From assembly GCF_000350165.1 (NCBI RefSeq), contig NZ_CAUI01000005.1, positions 310,001 to 374,000 on the forward strand: a DNA stretch of 64,000 nucleotides, read 5' to 3'. The position numbers and the translations under genes are program-made. The stretch is from Halanaerobium saccharolyticum subsp. saccharolyticum DSM 6643 (GTDB lineage Bacteria > Bacillota > Halanaerobiia > Halanaerobiales > Halanaerobiaceae). Positions within the stretch are counted from its first letter, which is position 1; the number at the start of each line of letters is the position of its first letter. The notes beneath the pieces are model-generated. The model ran no database searches and was not told the origin of the DNA. It saw only the letters and a list, made by a program, of their open reading frames with translations. Positions 42,027-51,329 of this stretch are shown piece after piece.

Positions 42027-44513
42027 ATGAATGAAAAGAAAATCACTTTAAAAATAGAGGATATGAGCTGTGCAAGCTGTTCTCAGACAGTAGAAAAATC
42101 TCTAAACAAAGCGGATGGAGTAAGTGAGGCACAGGTTAACTTTGCGGCTGAAAAAGCATATGTAACTTTTGATCCGCAGCAAAGCAGCAGAGATAAGCTG
42201 ATCAAGGTTGTTGAAAATAGCGGTTATAGTGTTAAAGAAGAAAAAGAAAAGATTTCTTTTAGTATAGATGGTATGAGCTGTGCCAGTTGTTCGGCAGCAG
42301 TAGAAAAAGCTCTAAACAAAAGTGAAGGAGTTTATGAAGCCAATGTAAATATTGCTACTGAAAAAGGTAGTGTTCAATATAATCCAGAAATTCTAAGTAA
42401 AAATGATTTTCGAGAAATTGTTAAGAATTCTGGTTATGAGCTGGCCCATTTTGAAGATGAAGAAATCGAGAAAGACAGTGAGAATGCTGAGGATGAACTC
42501 AGTGATGATATGAAAAAAGTTAAGAAAGCAAAGAAGAAAATGTGGGGTACATGGGCCTTTACAATCCCTATCATGCTCTGGATGATTCCGGAGATGTTCT
42601 TTGGAGTTGCCTGGCCAAATATGCAGATTTTTAATTTAGGAATGATTATCCTGGCAATCCCACCACTTTTTGTTTTTGGACGTAAAACATTTATTACTGC
42701 TTACAGAGCAGTTAGTCATGGAAGTGCAAATATGGATGTACTGATAGCAATGGGTACTGGTGCAGCTTTTATTACTGGACCTGCAGTTTTCTTTACTCCA
42801 ATTGCCAATTATGCAGGAGTTTCAGCAATGATTATGGCCTTTCATTTAACAGGACGTTATATTGAAGAAACTGCCAAAGGTAGGGCTTCTCAGGCAATTC
42901 GAAAACTATTGGAGCTGGGAGCTAAAACTGCAACAATTATTGAGAATGGAAATGAAAAAGAGGTTGCAATTGAGGATGTACAGCCTGGAGATATTATGCT
43001 GATTAAACCAGGAGAAAAAATACCTACTGATGGAGAAATTGTTGAAGGTAAGACCACAGTTGATGAGTCAATGGCAACTGGAGAATCAATGCCTGTTAAG
43101 AGAAAAGAGGGAGATGAAGTAATTGGTGCTACTGTTAATCAGAATGGATTAATTAAAGTTAAAGCCACAAAAGTTGGCAAAGATACTTTCCTGGCTCAGG
43201 TAGTAAAAATGGTAGAGGAAGCTCAGGGAACCAAAGTTCCTATTCAGGAATTTGCTGATAAGATAACAGGAATCTTTGTCCCAACAGTTTTAGTTATAGC
43301 AGCCTCAACCTTTTTATTATGGTTGATCTTTCCTGATGCTTTTAGAGAAGTTGGATTTTGGGCTCAATCTTTTCTGCCCTGGGTTAATCCGGAACTGGGA
43401 ACATTTACTTTAGCAATTTTTGCAACAATTGCTGTTTTAGTAATTGCCTGTCCTTGTGCTTTAGGCCTGGCAACTCCAACTGCATTAATGGTTGGGAGTG
43501 GAATTGGAGCTGAAAATGGAGTTCTAATCCGTAAAGGTGAAGCAATCCAGACAATGAAAGATGTACACACAATTGTTTTTGACAAAACGGGAACCATTAC
43601 CAAGGGTAAACCTGAGGTAACAGATATAATTGCGGCACCTGAAAGTAGTGATCAAGAATTACTTCAGTTAGCTGCAAGTGTAGAAGCAGGTTCTGAACAC
43701 CCTCTAGGAGAGGCAATAGTCCGAGGCGCTAAAGATAGAGAAATTGATGTAAAAGAAATTAAAAAATTCAACTCTGTTACCGGTAAAGGAGTTAAAGCAG
43801 AAGTTGACGGTAAGGAAGTACTTGTTGGAAGTAGAAAATTAATGGAATCTAATAAGATAGCTACAGCTGATTTTGAAGATGAATTACAGCGACTGGAAAA
43901 TGAAGCTAAAACGGCAATGCTGGCTGCAGCTGATGGTAAAATGCTTGGAATAGTTGCTGTAGCAGATGCCTTAAAAGAAGATTCGATACAAGCAATTGCC
44001 GAACTTAAAAAACTGGGCTTAGAAACAGCAATGATTACTGGTGATAATCAGCGAACAGCCGAGGCAATAGCTAAAGAGGTAGGAATTGATCATGTAGTTG
44101 CTGAAGTAATGCCAGATGGTAAGGTAGATAAGGTAAAAGAACTGCAATCTGAATTTGGTGTTATTGCTATGGTTGGTGATGGGATTAATGATGCACCTGC
44201 TTTAACTCAGGCAAATGTTGGAATAGCAATAGGGACTGGGACAGATATTGCAATTGAATCTTCAGATATAACACTTGTTAGAGGAGATTTATCTTCTGTA
44301 ATTACAGCAGTTAAACTTTCGCGGGCTACTTTCAAAAAAATCAAACAAAATTTATTTTGGGCATTTTTCTACAACTTAATTGCTATACCTGTTGCAATTT
44401 TAGGTTTGCTGCATCCGGTAATTGCAGAGATGGCAATGGCTACAAGCTCAATTAGTGTTGTGACAAATGCTAATTTATTAAGACGCGAAAATGTTCAAGC
44501 AGATTACAAGTAA
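42027..44513 (+). CDS. copA: Copper-exporting P1B-1 ATPase CopA
   Basis: 828-residue Cu+ export pump. Two N-terminal HMA domains (DMSCASC at Cys15/18 and GMSCASC at Cys85/88) are followed by an acidic linker, eight membrane helices with CPC (VIACPCALGLATPTAL), DKTGT near residue 515, and GDGINDAPALTQANVGIAIG. The last helix carries the P1B-1 signature MATSS. A GTG at 42015 is in frame, but GGAGG at 42011-42015 overlaps it, so ATG 42027 is preferred. It is encoded with RseC, the small CC protein and CsoR, under operator E. Confidence 0.93.
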   Translation: MNEKKITLKIEDMSCASCSQTVEKSLNKADGVSEAQVNFAAEKAYVTFDPQQSSRDKLIKVVENSGYSVKEEKEKISFSIDGMSCASCSAAVEKALNKSEGVYEANVNIATEKGSVQYNPEILSKNDFREIVKNSGYELAHFEDEEIEKDSENAEDELSDDMKKVKKAKKKMWGTWAFTIPIMLWMIPEMFFGVAWPNMQIFNLGMIILAIPPLFVFGRKTFITAYRAVSHGSANMDVLIAMGTGAAFITGPAVFFTPIANYAGVSAMIMAFHLTGRYIEETAKGRASQAIRKLLELGAKTATIIENGNEKEVAIEDVQPGDIMLIKPGEKIPTDGEIVEGKTTVDESMATGESMPVKRKEGDEVIGATVNQNGLIKVKATKVGKDTFLAQVVKMVEEAQGTKVPIQEFADKITGIFVPTVLVIAASTFLLWLIFPDAFREVGFWAQSFLPWVNPELGTFTLAIFATIAVLVIACPCALGLATPTALMVGSGIGAENGVLIRKGEAIQTMKDVHTIVFDKTGTITKGKPEVTDIIAAPESSDQELLQLAASVEAGSEHPLGEAIVRGAKDREIDVKEIKKFNSVTGKGVKAEVDGKEVLVGSRKLMESNKIATADFEDELQRLENEAKTAMLAAADGKMLGIVAVADALKEDSIQAIAELKKLGLETAMITGDNQRTAEAIAKEVGIDHVVAEVMPDGKVDKVKELQSEFGVIAMVGDGINDAPALTQANVGIAIGTGTDIAIESSDITLVRGDLSSVITAVKLSRATFKKIKQNLFWAFFYNLIAIPVAILGLLHPVIAEMAMATSSISVVTNANLLRRENVQADYK

Positions 44514-44568
44514 AAAAAGTTTTAATCGACAGATAAATTTAAGCTAATAATAGGAATGGAGGGGTTTG

Positions 44569-44844
44569 ATGAATTCATTATGTGAACTGGATAAGAAGGA
44601 ATTAATAAATCGGTTAAGAAGAATAGAAGGTCAGGTTCGTGGACTGCAGCGGATGGTTAATGAAGAGAAATATTGTGTTGATATTTTACATCAGATTAAT
44701 GCTGTACAAGGTGGGTTAAAAAATGTTGGACTTAAAATTTTGGATAAACACGTTCATGGCTGTGTGCAGCGGGCAGTTAGAAATGAAGAAGGAGACGAAA
44801 TTATAGATGAATTAATGGAGGTTCTAGCTAAGTTTACTGATTAA
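44569..44844 (+). CDS. csoR: Copper-sensing repressor CsoR
   Basis: 92-residue (91 after the preferred start) all-helical repressor. The Cu+ ligands Cys36, His61 and Cys65 (YCVDIL, KHVHGCV) fall at exactly the positions of Mycobacterium tuberculosis CsoR, which makes copper, rather than formaldehyde or nickel, the likely signal. It would bind the repeated ATAC-N9-GGGGTAT-type element at five sites and release on Cu+. ATG at 44569 follows GGAGGGG. It is last in the copA transcription unit, so autoregulation via operator E is likely. A perfect bidirectional terminator follows. Confidence 0.92.
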   Translation: MNSLCELDKKELINRLRRIEGQVRGLQRMVNEEKYCVDILHQINAVQGGLKNVGLKILDKHVHGCVQRAVRNEEGDEIIDELMEVLAKFTD

Positions 44845-44907
44845 ATTAATATTATTAATTTTAATTGATATAATTATTGATTTAAATTAAATTTTAAGAG
44901 ACTAAAA

Positions 44908-44935
44908 AAAGCCAGAGCATTAATGCTCTGGCTTT
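44908..44935. terminator. Bidirectional terminator between csoR and dps
   Basis: A perfect 28-bp palindrome centred near 44921 with arms AAAGCCAGAGCATT and AATGCTCTGGCTTT; suits both convergent genes. Confidence 0.88.
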
Positions 44936-44957
44936 AAATATGCATTATTTAATTTAA

Positions 44958-45392
44958 TTAAGCTACCATAGAACGAACAAACCAGATATTTTGGCTGTAG
45001 CCAGCTACATGCTCTTCGAATTCCCCAACTACTTCGAAGTCACCAGCTTCATCAGCATCATTTCTAATTTCTTCAGCTAATTTTTTCATTTCTTTCAAAT
45101 CAGCTAGTACTATATTCAATACTTCATCTACACCGAATTTTTTAGAGTCTAATTCTTCAATAGTAGAAGCTTCTTGATATTCACTAAGCTTGACTAAAGG
45201 TGATTCGCCTTTCATTTTAAGAATTTCTGCTACTGCATCATATTTTTCAAAGAAATCAGTATATAGATCTTCAGTAAAGAGATGTACCTGCATAAATTGC
45301 TTTCCTTCTACATTCCAGTGTAAGTTGTGTAATTTAGTATTTAATACCGCTAAATTTGCTAAATAAGTGTTCATTTTTTCGTAATTTTTCAT
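44958..45392 (-). CDS. dps: Dps family iron-storage/DNA-protection protein
   Basis: 144-residue ferritin-like protein. The ferroxidase signature HNLHWNVEG-x-FMQVHLFTEDLYTDFFEKYD spans residues about 22-53, with the C-terminal half of the four-helix bundle complete. It oxidises and stores iron with peroxide and protects DNA. GGAGG lies upstream of the ATG, and two tandem Fur/PerR-like boxes lie 26-63 bases before the start, so iron- or peroxide-dependent control is likely. It is convergent with csoR, placing an iron protein at the edge of the copper island. Confidence 0.92.
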   Translation of the reverse strand: MKNYEKMNTYLANLAVLNTKLHNLHWNVEGKQFMQVHLFTEDLYTDFFEKYDAVAEILKMKGESPLVKLSEYQEASTIEELDSKKFGVDEVLNIVLADLKEMKKLAEEIRNDADEAGDFEVVGEFEEHVAGYSQNIWFVRSMVA

Positions 45393-45417
45393 TTTTGAAT
45401 TCCTCCTGTTTGTTATT

Positions 45418-45455
45418 AATAATGATTATTGTTACTAATAATGATTATTATTATC
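45418..45455 (-). promoter_or_regulatory. Tandem Fur/PerR-like boxes before dps
   Basis: Two direct 19-bp copies, AATAATGATTATTGTTACT (45418-45436) and AATAATGATTATTATTATC (45437-45455). The second matches the classical Fur box GATAATGATTATCATTATC at 17 of 19 positions, and the core TAATAATGATTATTA has the 7-1-7 symmetry of Fur and PerR sites. Which of the two regulators binds cannot be told. Confidence 0.65.
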
Positions 45456-45649
45456 ACTTTCATTAATTAATATAATATTCTATTTTGGAAGCTTTGTCAA
45501 GGGAATATTTTGTCTAATTTTGCTTATTTTAAAATTGTAAAATATATTACAAATATTTGGGTTTAATGAACAATAGTAATTAACTTCATTTAAGAGAACA
45601 TCTCCACCAAAATCAAAGGTTAAGATCGATTTTTTTGCAGATTTTTGAT

Positions 45650-45678
45650 AAAAAAAACAGCCAGTAAATTCTGGCTGT
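45650..45678 (-). terminator. Terminator after htpX
   Basis: Arms ACAGCCAG (45657-45664) and CTGGCTGT (45671-45678), perfect, with a run of A on the plus strand that reads as T on the minus strand. Confidence 0.82.
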
Positions 45679-45703
45679 CAATATTATAACTGATTGTGTA
45701 AAT

Positions 45704-46540
45704 TTATCTAGTTTGTCGTAGTCGTTTTATTCTTTCTGCTGTTGGAGGATGTGAACTGAATAGTTTAGCCATTCCTTCACGAGAAAGTGGATTTAAAATA
45801 AACATGTGGGCTGCAGCTTCATTAATCTGCATCTGTTCTTTACCCTGGCTGTAGCGCTCCATTTTTTCTAAAGCACTGGCCAGACCTTCGGGATTACCAG
45901 AGATTTTGCCACCGGTTTCATCAGCTATATATTCTCGCGAGCGCGAAATTGCCATTTTGATTAAAATAGCTGCTAAAGGTGCAAAGATTATAGCAACTAA
46001 CTGCAGTAGAGCACCAGCTCCATTATTGTTACGGCGGCCTCCAAAAATCATTCTAAATCTACCAATTCTAGCTAAAAAAGCTAAAGCGCCAGCCATTACT
46101 GCTGCCATAGTGCTGATTAAGGTATCCCTATTTTTAACATGAGCTAGCTCGTGGGCGATTACTCCTTCTAATTCATCTTTGTTTAATAATCTAATTAAAC
46201 CCCGAGTGACTGCAATAGCAGCATGATCTGGATTTCGACCAGTTGCGAAAGCGTTGGGTTGATTTGATGGGGTCAGATAAATTTCAGGCATCGGCATTTT
46301 GTTATTTTGGGTCAGTTTTCTGACTATATTATAAATTTCTGGTGCTTCACTTTCATTTAAAGGTTTGGATTTAGTCATTTTGATGGCAATCTTATCACTG
46401 TTCCAGTAGCTGATAAAATTAATAGCTAGTGCAAAAATAAAGGCCATCACAATTCCATCTTGACCGGCAATCATTCCTCCAAAAAACATGAATACAATTA
46501 TTAAACTAAACATCAATAAAAATGTTTTTGTGCGGTGCAT
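45704..46540 (-). CDS. htpX: HtpX family M48 membrane metalloprotease
   Basis: 278-residue zinc protease of membrane quality control. Zinc motif HELAH at residues 130-134 followed by VKNRD, third ligand Glu in ISRSREYIADE, and about four hydrophobic segments. It cleaves misfolded membrane proteins on the cytosolic side. TAAGGAGGAGATCTA precedes the ATG. It is transcribed alone on the minus strand, opposite the unknown gene at 46751. Confidence 0.93.
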   Translation of the reverse strand: MHRTKTFLLMFSLIIVFMFFGGMIAGQDGIVMAFIFALAINFISYWNSDKIAIKMTKSKPLNESEAPEIYNIVRKLTQNNKMPMPEIYLTPSNQPNAFATGRNPDHAAIAVTRGLIRLLNKDELEGVIAHELAHVKNRDTLISTMAAVMAGALAFLARIGRFRMIFGGRRNNNGAGALLQLVAIIFAPLAAILIKMAISRSREYIADETGGKISGNPEGLASALEKMERYSQGKEQMQINEAAAHMFILNPLSREGMAKLFSSHPPTAERIKRLRQTR

Positions 46541-46750
46541 TAGATCTCCTCCTTAAAGTAAAATGAATCTATTTCTAATCTGATTCTACAGCAATATTGT
46601 AGCTTATACAAATTAGAATTTGATGAGAAAATGAGGCTTCAAAATAGAGGAATTTCTCTGTCTTTGTTTAAATATTGATATAGACAAGAGAATAAATATT
46701 AAAGGGTTTATTATAAAAAAAGAAAAAATATTAGCAAGGGAGGTTAAACT

Positions 46751-47503
46751 TTGGATGCTACTACAATAACAATTATATTTATTATTCTTTCAGCACTGCT
46801 GGCAGTTGTTTTAAGAAAAATTAAGAAAGATAAATGTCTTAAAGATTTTAGAGATGATAATGTTACTTTAGAATTATTAAATGGTCAGCAGTATAAAGGT
46901 GAATTAAAAATTAAAAGTTCAGGTCTAAGATTTGATTATCCAGAATTAATTAAGGATCAACAGAATTTGGAATTATTAAGTTTCCTACTCTATAAAAATG
47001 AATATCCAGATATTCAGGCAGTTGTACGCTATCATAAAGATTTAACCGAGGAAGCAAAAAAACTGAGAGAGGAAGATTTTAGGAAAACCTTTCATCCCTC
47101 TCGCTGGAGGAAGCTCAAACGAGCTATTTTTAATTTCTTAAAAATTATCAAGGATGCTGTTATTGAAATACTTAATATGATAACCAGCCACCTATCTAAG
47201 ACAACCCCGGTTGGAGCGGCTATCAGCAGTAATGACAGTCAGGTTAACAAAATGAAAAATGAAGTTTATGGGTTGGTCGAAACTTCTTACGAACCTCTGC
47301 TTGAGGATTATATTGGTGAAAGAGTAATTTTAGAGCTTAAAAGAGGAAGTGAATGGCTTAAATATAATGGAGTTTTAAAGGATTATACTGCAGAATTTAT
47401 AGAGCTGATTGATGTAGATTATGCGCCTGAAACAAGTGGTAGAATCGATGCTGATTTAATTGTCTTAAGAAAATATGGAATAGTCCGCAACTTGAGTAAA
47501 TAG
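46751..47503 (+). CDS. Unknown membrane-anchored protein
   Basis: 250-residue protein that I do not recognise. One N-terminal hydrophobic segment (residues about 5-22) anchors a mostly soluble part containing two similar-looking strand-rich stretches: VTLELLNGQQYKGELKIKSSGLRF near 35-60 and VILELKRGSEWLKYNGVLKDYTAEFIELIDV near 195-225, which suggests an internal duplication around a helical, basic middle (SRWRKLKRAIFNFLKII). The start is TTG at 46751, 7 bases after GGGAGG, as no in-frame ATG suits. It is co-directional with the tautomerase and CorA/ZntB genes (46- and 35-base gaps), suggesting an operon. Confidence 0.62.
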   Translation: MDATTITIIFIILSALLAVVLRKIKKDKCLKDFRDDNVTLELLNGQQYKGELKIKSSGLRFDYPELIKDQQNLELLSFLLYKNEYPDIQAVVRYHKDLTEEAKKLREEDFRKTFHPSRWRKLKRAIFNFLKIIKDAVIEILNMITSHLSKTTPVGAAISSNDSQVNKMKNEVYGLVETSYEPLLEDYIGERVILELKRGSEWLKYNGVLKDYTAEFIELIDVDYAPETSGRIDADLIVLRKYGIVRNLSK

Positions 47504-47549
47504 AATTTAAATAAAATTTTTTTAATAATATGATAGAGGAGTGAGATTA

Positions 47550-47888
47550 ATGCCTTATATTAAAGTACAGACAAATCAGGAAGTAGAAGCAGAGCAGGGA
47601 TTGTTAAAAAAATTATCGGCTGAGATGGCAGAAAAGCTGGGAAAACCAGAATCATATGTTATGACAGCAATGGAAGCAGATCTTAAAATGACTTTTGGTG
47701 GCAGCACTGAAAAGACAGCTTTTGTTGAAGTAAACAGTATCGGATTAAAACAGTCAATGACCGCAGAACTTTCTAAATTTATCTGCGAATTTCTTGAAAA
47801 AGAACTGGGAATTGACAAGGATAGAATCTATATTAAATTTTCAGATGTTCCGAGGGTAATGTGGGGTTGGGATGGAAACACTTTTTAG
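47550..47888 (+). CDS. MIF/phenylpyruvate tautomerase family protein
   Basis: 112-residue trimeric tautomerase. Catalytic Pro2 directly follows the initiator (MPYIKVQTN), with the family FGGSTEKTAFVEVNSIG core, DKDRIYIKFSDV and the C-terminal WGWDGNTF. It probably acts on phenylpyruvate- or 4-oxalocrotonate-like enols; the physiological role in bacteria is unsettled. ATG at 47550 follows AGAGGAG; an in-frame GTG at 47541 would hide the catalytic proline and is rejected. It is between the unknown gene and the ZntB-like transporter. Confidence 0.87.
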   Translation: MPYIKVQTNQEVEAEQGLLKKLSAEMAEKLGKPESYVMTAMEADLKMTFGGSTEKTAFVEVNSIGLKQSMTAELSKFICEFLEKELGIDKDRIYIKFSDVPRVMWGWDGNTF

Positions 47889-47923
47889 TATTATTATCCT
47901 GAAAACTTTTGAGGAGGTATTTG

Positions 47924-48889
47924 ATGTCAGCCTTAATTACAGGTTATTATGTAGAAAAAGAATATATTAAAAAATTAGAAAATTTAAATGAGGATATTAC
48001 TAAAAAGAGTGAAGATTCCTTTAGCTGGTATCACCTCAATGTGCTGGAGGCAGAAGCTAAAGAGTGGTTAAAAGAAAAAAGTGGTTTATCTGATATTGTA
48101 ATTAAAGAATTGATTTCAGAAGAAACCAGGCCCCGGGTTTTAAAAGATGAAGAGGGCATTCTTCTCAATCTGAGGGGCTTAAATTTAAATCCTAACTCAG
48201 ATGAAGAAGATATGGTTTCACTGCATATGTGGATTGAACCAGATCGAATAATTACTACCCGAAGTGAGAGGGTATTTACCATTGATGATATTGATAAGAG
48301 TTATCAGCGTGGAAATGGGCCGCGAACAATTGCTGATTTTTTGATCAGGGTACTCGATGGTGTCATAGATAAAATCAGTGATTATATTTATAAAATTGAA
48401 GAAGATATTGATGAAATGGAAGAAGAAGTTTTAACAGCAGAAAGATCTAAGCTTCGCTCAATGATTTCTGAAAAAAGAAGAGAAGTAGTTATTATTCGTC
48501 GCTATATAGTTCCACAGCGGGAATTAATGGCCCGATTATATAAAGACAAGATAAGTTGGCTTGATGAGGACGATAAAGAATATATTTATGAGTTTTCTAA
48601 CCGTTCAATTAGACAGATTGAAGAACTTGATACCATTCGGGATCGGGCAGCTCTGGTTCAGGAAGAATTAAATAATAAAATAAATGATCAGATGAATAGA
48701 ACAATGTACATTCTGTCTATAGTAGGTAGTATCTTTTTACCATTGGGTTTTTTGACCGGTCTATTTGGCATCAATATTGGAGGAATGCCGGGAACTGAAA
48801 GTAATGCTGCCTTTGCTATTTTTTCTCTAATAATGATTGTGATAATTGGTATTGAATACTGGTTATTTAAGAAGAATGACTGGATTTAA
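47924..48889 (+). CDS. CorA/ZntB family divalent metal transporter
   Basis: 321-residue pentameric transporter: a large cytosolic funnel (residues about 1-255, with helical RSMISEKRREVVIIRRY and QIEELDTIRDRAALVQEEL) and two C-terminal membrane helices. The pore motif is GIN (LTGLFGINIGGMPG) rather than the GMN of Mg2+ CorA, which favours a ZntB-type zinc or other divalent metal transporter. ATG at 47924 lies 6 bases after GAGGAGG. It is co-directional with the tautomerase. Confidence 0.86.
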   Translation: MSALITGYYVEKEYIKKLENLNEDITKKSEDSFSWYHLNVLEAEAKEWLKEKSGLSDIVIKELISEETRPRVLKDEEGILLNLRGLNLNPNSDEEDMVSLHMWIEPDRIITTRSERVFTIDDIDKSYQRGNGPRTIADFLIRVLDGVIDKISDYIYKIEEDIDEMEEEVLTAERSKLRSMISEKRREVVIIRRYIVPQRELMARLYKDKISWLDEDDKEYIYEFSNRSIRQIEELDTIRDRAALVQEELNNKINDQMNRTMYILSIVGSIFLPLGFLTGLFGINIGGMPGTESNAAFAIFSLIMIVIIGIEYWLFKKNDWI

Positions 48890-49094
48890 GGTAACTAAAG
48901 CAGCTTTAAGAGCTAATGAATATTTGAGTTAAGGCTGGGAGAAAACAAGAAGTTAAGAATTGATCTCCACAGATGTATTAAATTTAACTTACGAAAACAG
49001 TTAATTTTAATATTCTTAAAATGAAAATTATCATTTTAAATTAGTACAACTTATAATTGTTTTTAGAATAACACAATAGGGAGGAGAAAGAAAA

Positions 49095-49628
49095 ATGAAA
49101 AGAAAATTTGGTTTAGTAGCGGTTGTTATTCTGTCTCTTTTTCTACTGGCAGCATGTGGAGGTAATGGAACAGATCAGAATCAGGAGGAAGCAGCTGATA
49201 CGGTTACAACTGCTTCGATAGTAAGTGAAGAGGAAGAGTTTAGACAGGCTATAAGTGAAGATGGAACCTGGATAATTGCTACCTTAAATGATTTGACTTT
49301 TGAAGAAGAACTTGTTGTTGAGGGAACTTTCTATAATCGTGGTGACTCGGAAAACGAAGTTTATCGTAAAATCGCTCCATATACTCAGGATGATGAACGT
49401 AATATAACAGAGCGATTTACAATTACAGCACCACAGATGACTATTAATAGTCCTAATACAAGATTTCAGGCTGGTATTTTTGAAGGAGATATTGTTGTAG
49501 AAGCAGATGGATTTGAACTCTATGATGCAACAGTTGAAGGAAATATCTATTTTGCCAGTGAAGAATATCAGGAATCTGCAGAGATTACTGAAGATAGTGA
49601 AGTTACCGGTGAAATAGAGTTACAATAA
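49095..49628 (+). CDS. Lipoprotein paralogue of the secreted beta-helix protein
   Basis: 177-residue lipoprotein with lipobox LAAC (Cys21), followed by a Gln/Glu-rich linker. The core is similar to the protein at 7515-8012: EDGTWIIATLNDL, then RNITERFTITAPQMTINSPNTRFQAGIF and the VEGNIYF repeat. The periodic G-(D/N)-(I/V)-x-(V/F) strands suggest a short beta-helix. No enzymatic residues are recognised. It stands alone with its own terminator, and GGGAGGAGAAAG precedes the ATG. The pair probably belongs to a lineage-specific exported family. Confidence 0.75.
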   Translation: MKRKFGLVAVVILSLFLLAACGGNGTDQNQEEAADTVTTASIVSEEEEFRQAISEDGTWIIATLNDLTFEEELVVEGTFYNRGDSENEVYRKIAPYTQDDERNITERFTITAPQMTINSPNTRFQAGIFEGDIVVEADGFELYDATVEGNIYFASEEYQESAEITEDSEVTGEIELQ

Positions 49629-49650
49629 TTGATAAAAAATTAATGGTTTT

Positions 49651-49688
49651 ATCAGCTGTACTAAATGTGCAGCTGATAGTTTTTTTAA
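49651..49688 (+). terminator. Terminator after the lipoprotein gene
   Basis: Arms TATCAGCTG (49651-49659) and CAGCTGATA (49671-49679), perfect, followed by a run of seven T. Confidence 0.82.
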
Positions 49689-49853
49689 TTAGATAAGTCT
49701 TTTATCTGCAGTAACTGGAATTAGTGAAGATAAGAAAATAATTTTCGAGGCCAGGTTATTGTCTCTGTATTTAAATTTACTTGTTTTAATTAATCTGAAA
49801 TGTTAAAATTTTATAAACAGACAATAAATAAAATAAGGTTGGTGTTTATAATA

Positions 49854-51284
49854 ATGAGAAATTTAAGTCTTTTAACTGATTTTTATCAATTGACTATGGC
49901 TCAAGGTTACTGTCAGAAAGGAAAAACTGAAACGGCAGTTTTCGATCTTTTTTATAGAGAAAATCCCAGTAATAATGGTTATGCGATTTTTGCAGGTTTA
50001 GAACAGATTATTGAATTTGTAGAAAACTTAAGGTTCAAAGAAGATGACATCTCTTACTTGAAAAATCAAGGATTTAACGATAAATTTTTAGATTATCTGA
50101 GAAATTTTAAATTTAAAGGAGATATTTATTCAGTACCAGAAGGAAGTGTTGTTTTTCCAAAAGAGCCTCTGCTTAAAGTAGAAGCACCTATTTTACAGGC
50201 TCAATTATTAGAAACTCCACTTTTAAATTTAATTAATCATCAAGCTTTAATTGCAACCAAAGCAGCTAGAATAAATGAGGCAGCAAAAGGAAAAAATGTA
50301 CTTGAATTTGGTCTTCGTCGTGCCCATGGTCCAGATGCTGGAATTTATGGAGCGCGTGCTGCTGTAATTGGCGGCTGTGTTGGAACATCAAATGTTTTGA
50401 CAGGTAAGAAATTTGGAGTTAAAGTAAGTGGAACTCATGCTCACAGCTGGGTAATGAGTTTTGAAAGTGAATTAGAATCGTTTCGAACTTATGCTGATAA
50501 TTTTCCTAATAACTGTATACTTTTAGTTGATACATATGACACTTTAAAATCGGGGGTTCCTAATGCAATTAAAGTTTTTAAGGAAATGAAAGAAAAAGGA
50601 ATTGAATCTGATCTATTTGGTATAAGACTTGATAGTGGAGATTTAGCCTATCTTTCTAAAGAAGCTAGAAAAATGCTGGATCAGGCAGGGTTTGAAGATG
50701 CTGTGATAGTGGCTTCTAATAATCTTGATGAAAATATTATTACTTCTCTGAATTTACAGGGGGCTGAGATTGATTTGTATGGAGTCGGGACTAGACTTAT
50801 AACTTCCTATGATTCTCCAGCTTTTGGAGCAGTTTATAAAATGAGTGAATATAGTGATCAGCCTAAAATAAAGCTTTCTGATAATATTGAAAAAATGACT
50901 AATCCAGGTGATAAAAAATTAGTTAGAATTTATGATAAAGAATCAGGTAAGATTAGAGCAGATTTGATAGCTCTTAAAAACGAAGAAATAAGTGAAAATG
51001 AGGATTTAACTTTATTTGATGCAAGAGATACCTGGAAAACTACTACACTAAAAAAAGGTAGTTATCAGCTTAGAGACATGCTGGAACCGATTTTTAAAAA
51101 TGGTCAACTTGTATATGATTCTCCCTCAGTACTGGAAATCAAAAACTATGCAGAAAAAGAAAAGGATAGTTTAGGAGAAGAATATAAAAGACTAACAAAT
51201 CCTCATATTATGAAAGTTGATCTTTCAGATAAATTATTTGATTTAAAACAAAGACTAATCAAGAAAAATAAAATGAAAAAATAA
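49854..51284 (+). CDS. pncB: Nicotinate phosphoribosyltransferase
   Basis: 476-residue enzyme of NAD salvage that joins nicotinate to PRPP. It begins NLSLLTDFYQLTMAQGY, with FEFGLRRAHGPDAG-type active-site region near residues 160-175, GTHAHSWVMSFESE and GIRLDSGDL (substrate-binding), and GVGTRL. The ATG at 49800 is an upstream in-frame codon without a binding site; 49854 gives the family N terminus, although its ribosome binding site (AAGGTTGGTG) is weak. It is followed closely by an ADP-ribosylglycohydrolase. Confidence 0.92.
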   Translation: MRNLSLLTDFYQLTMAQGYCQKGKTETAVFDLFYRENPSNNGYAIFAGLEQIIEFVENLRFKEDDISYLKNQGFNDKFLDYLRNFKFKGDIYSVPEGSVVFPKEPLLKVEAPILQAQLLETPLLNLINHQALIATKAARINEAAKGKNVLEFGLRRAHGPDAGIYGARAAVIGGCVGTSNVLTGKKFGVKVSGTHAHSWVMSFESELESFRTYADNFPNNCILLVDTYDTLKSGVPNAIKVFKEMKEKGIESDLFGIRLDSGDLAYLSKEARKMLDQAGFEDAVIVASNNLDENIITSLNLQGAEIDLYGVGTRLITSYDSPAFGAVYKMSEYSDQPKIKLSDNIEKMTNPGDKKLVRIYDKESGKIRADLIALKNEEISENEDLTLFDARDTWKTTTLKKGSYQLRDMLEPIFKNGQLVYDSPSVLEIKNYAEKEKDSLGEEYKRLTNPHIMKVDLSDKLFDLKQRLIKKNKMKK

Positions 51285-51329
51285 AATTAAATTAGATATC
51301 AGTAATATTTTAATTTGAGGGGGTAAATC

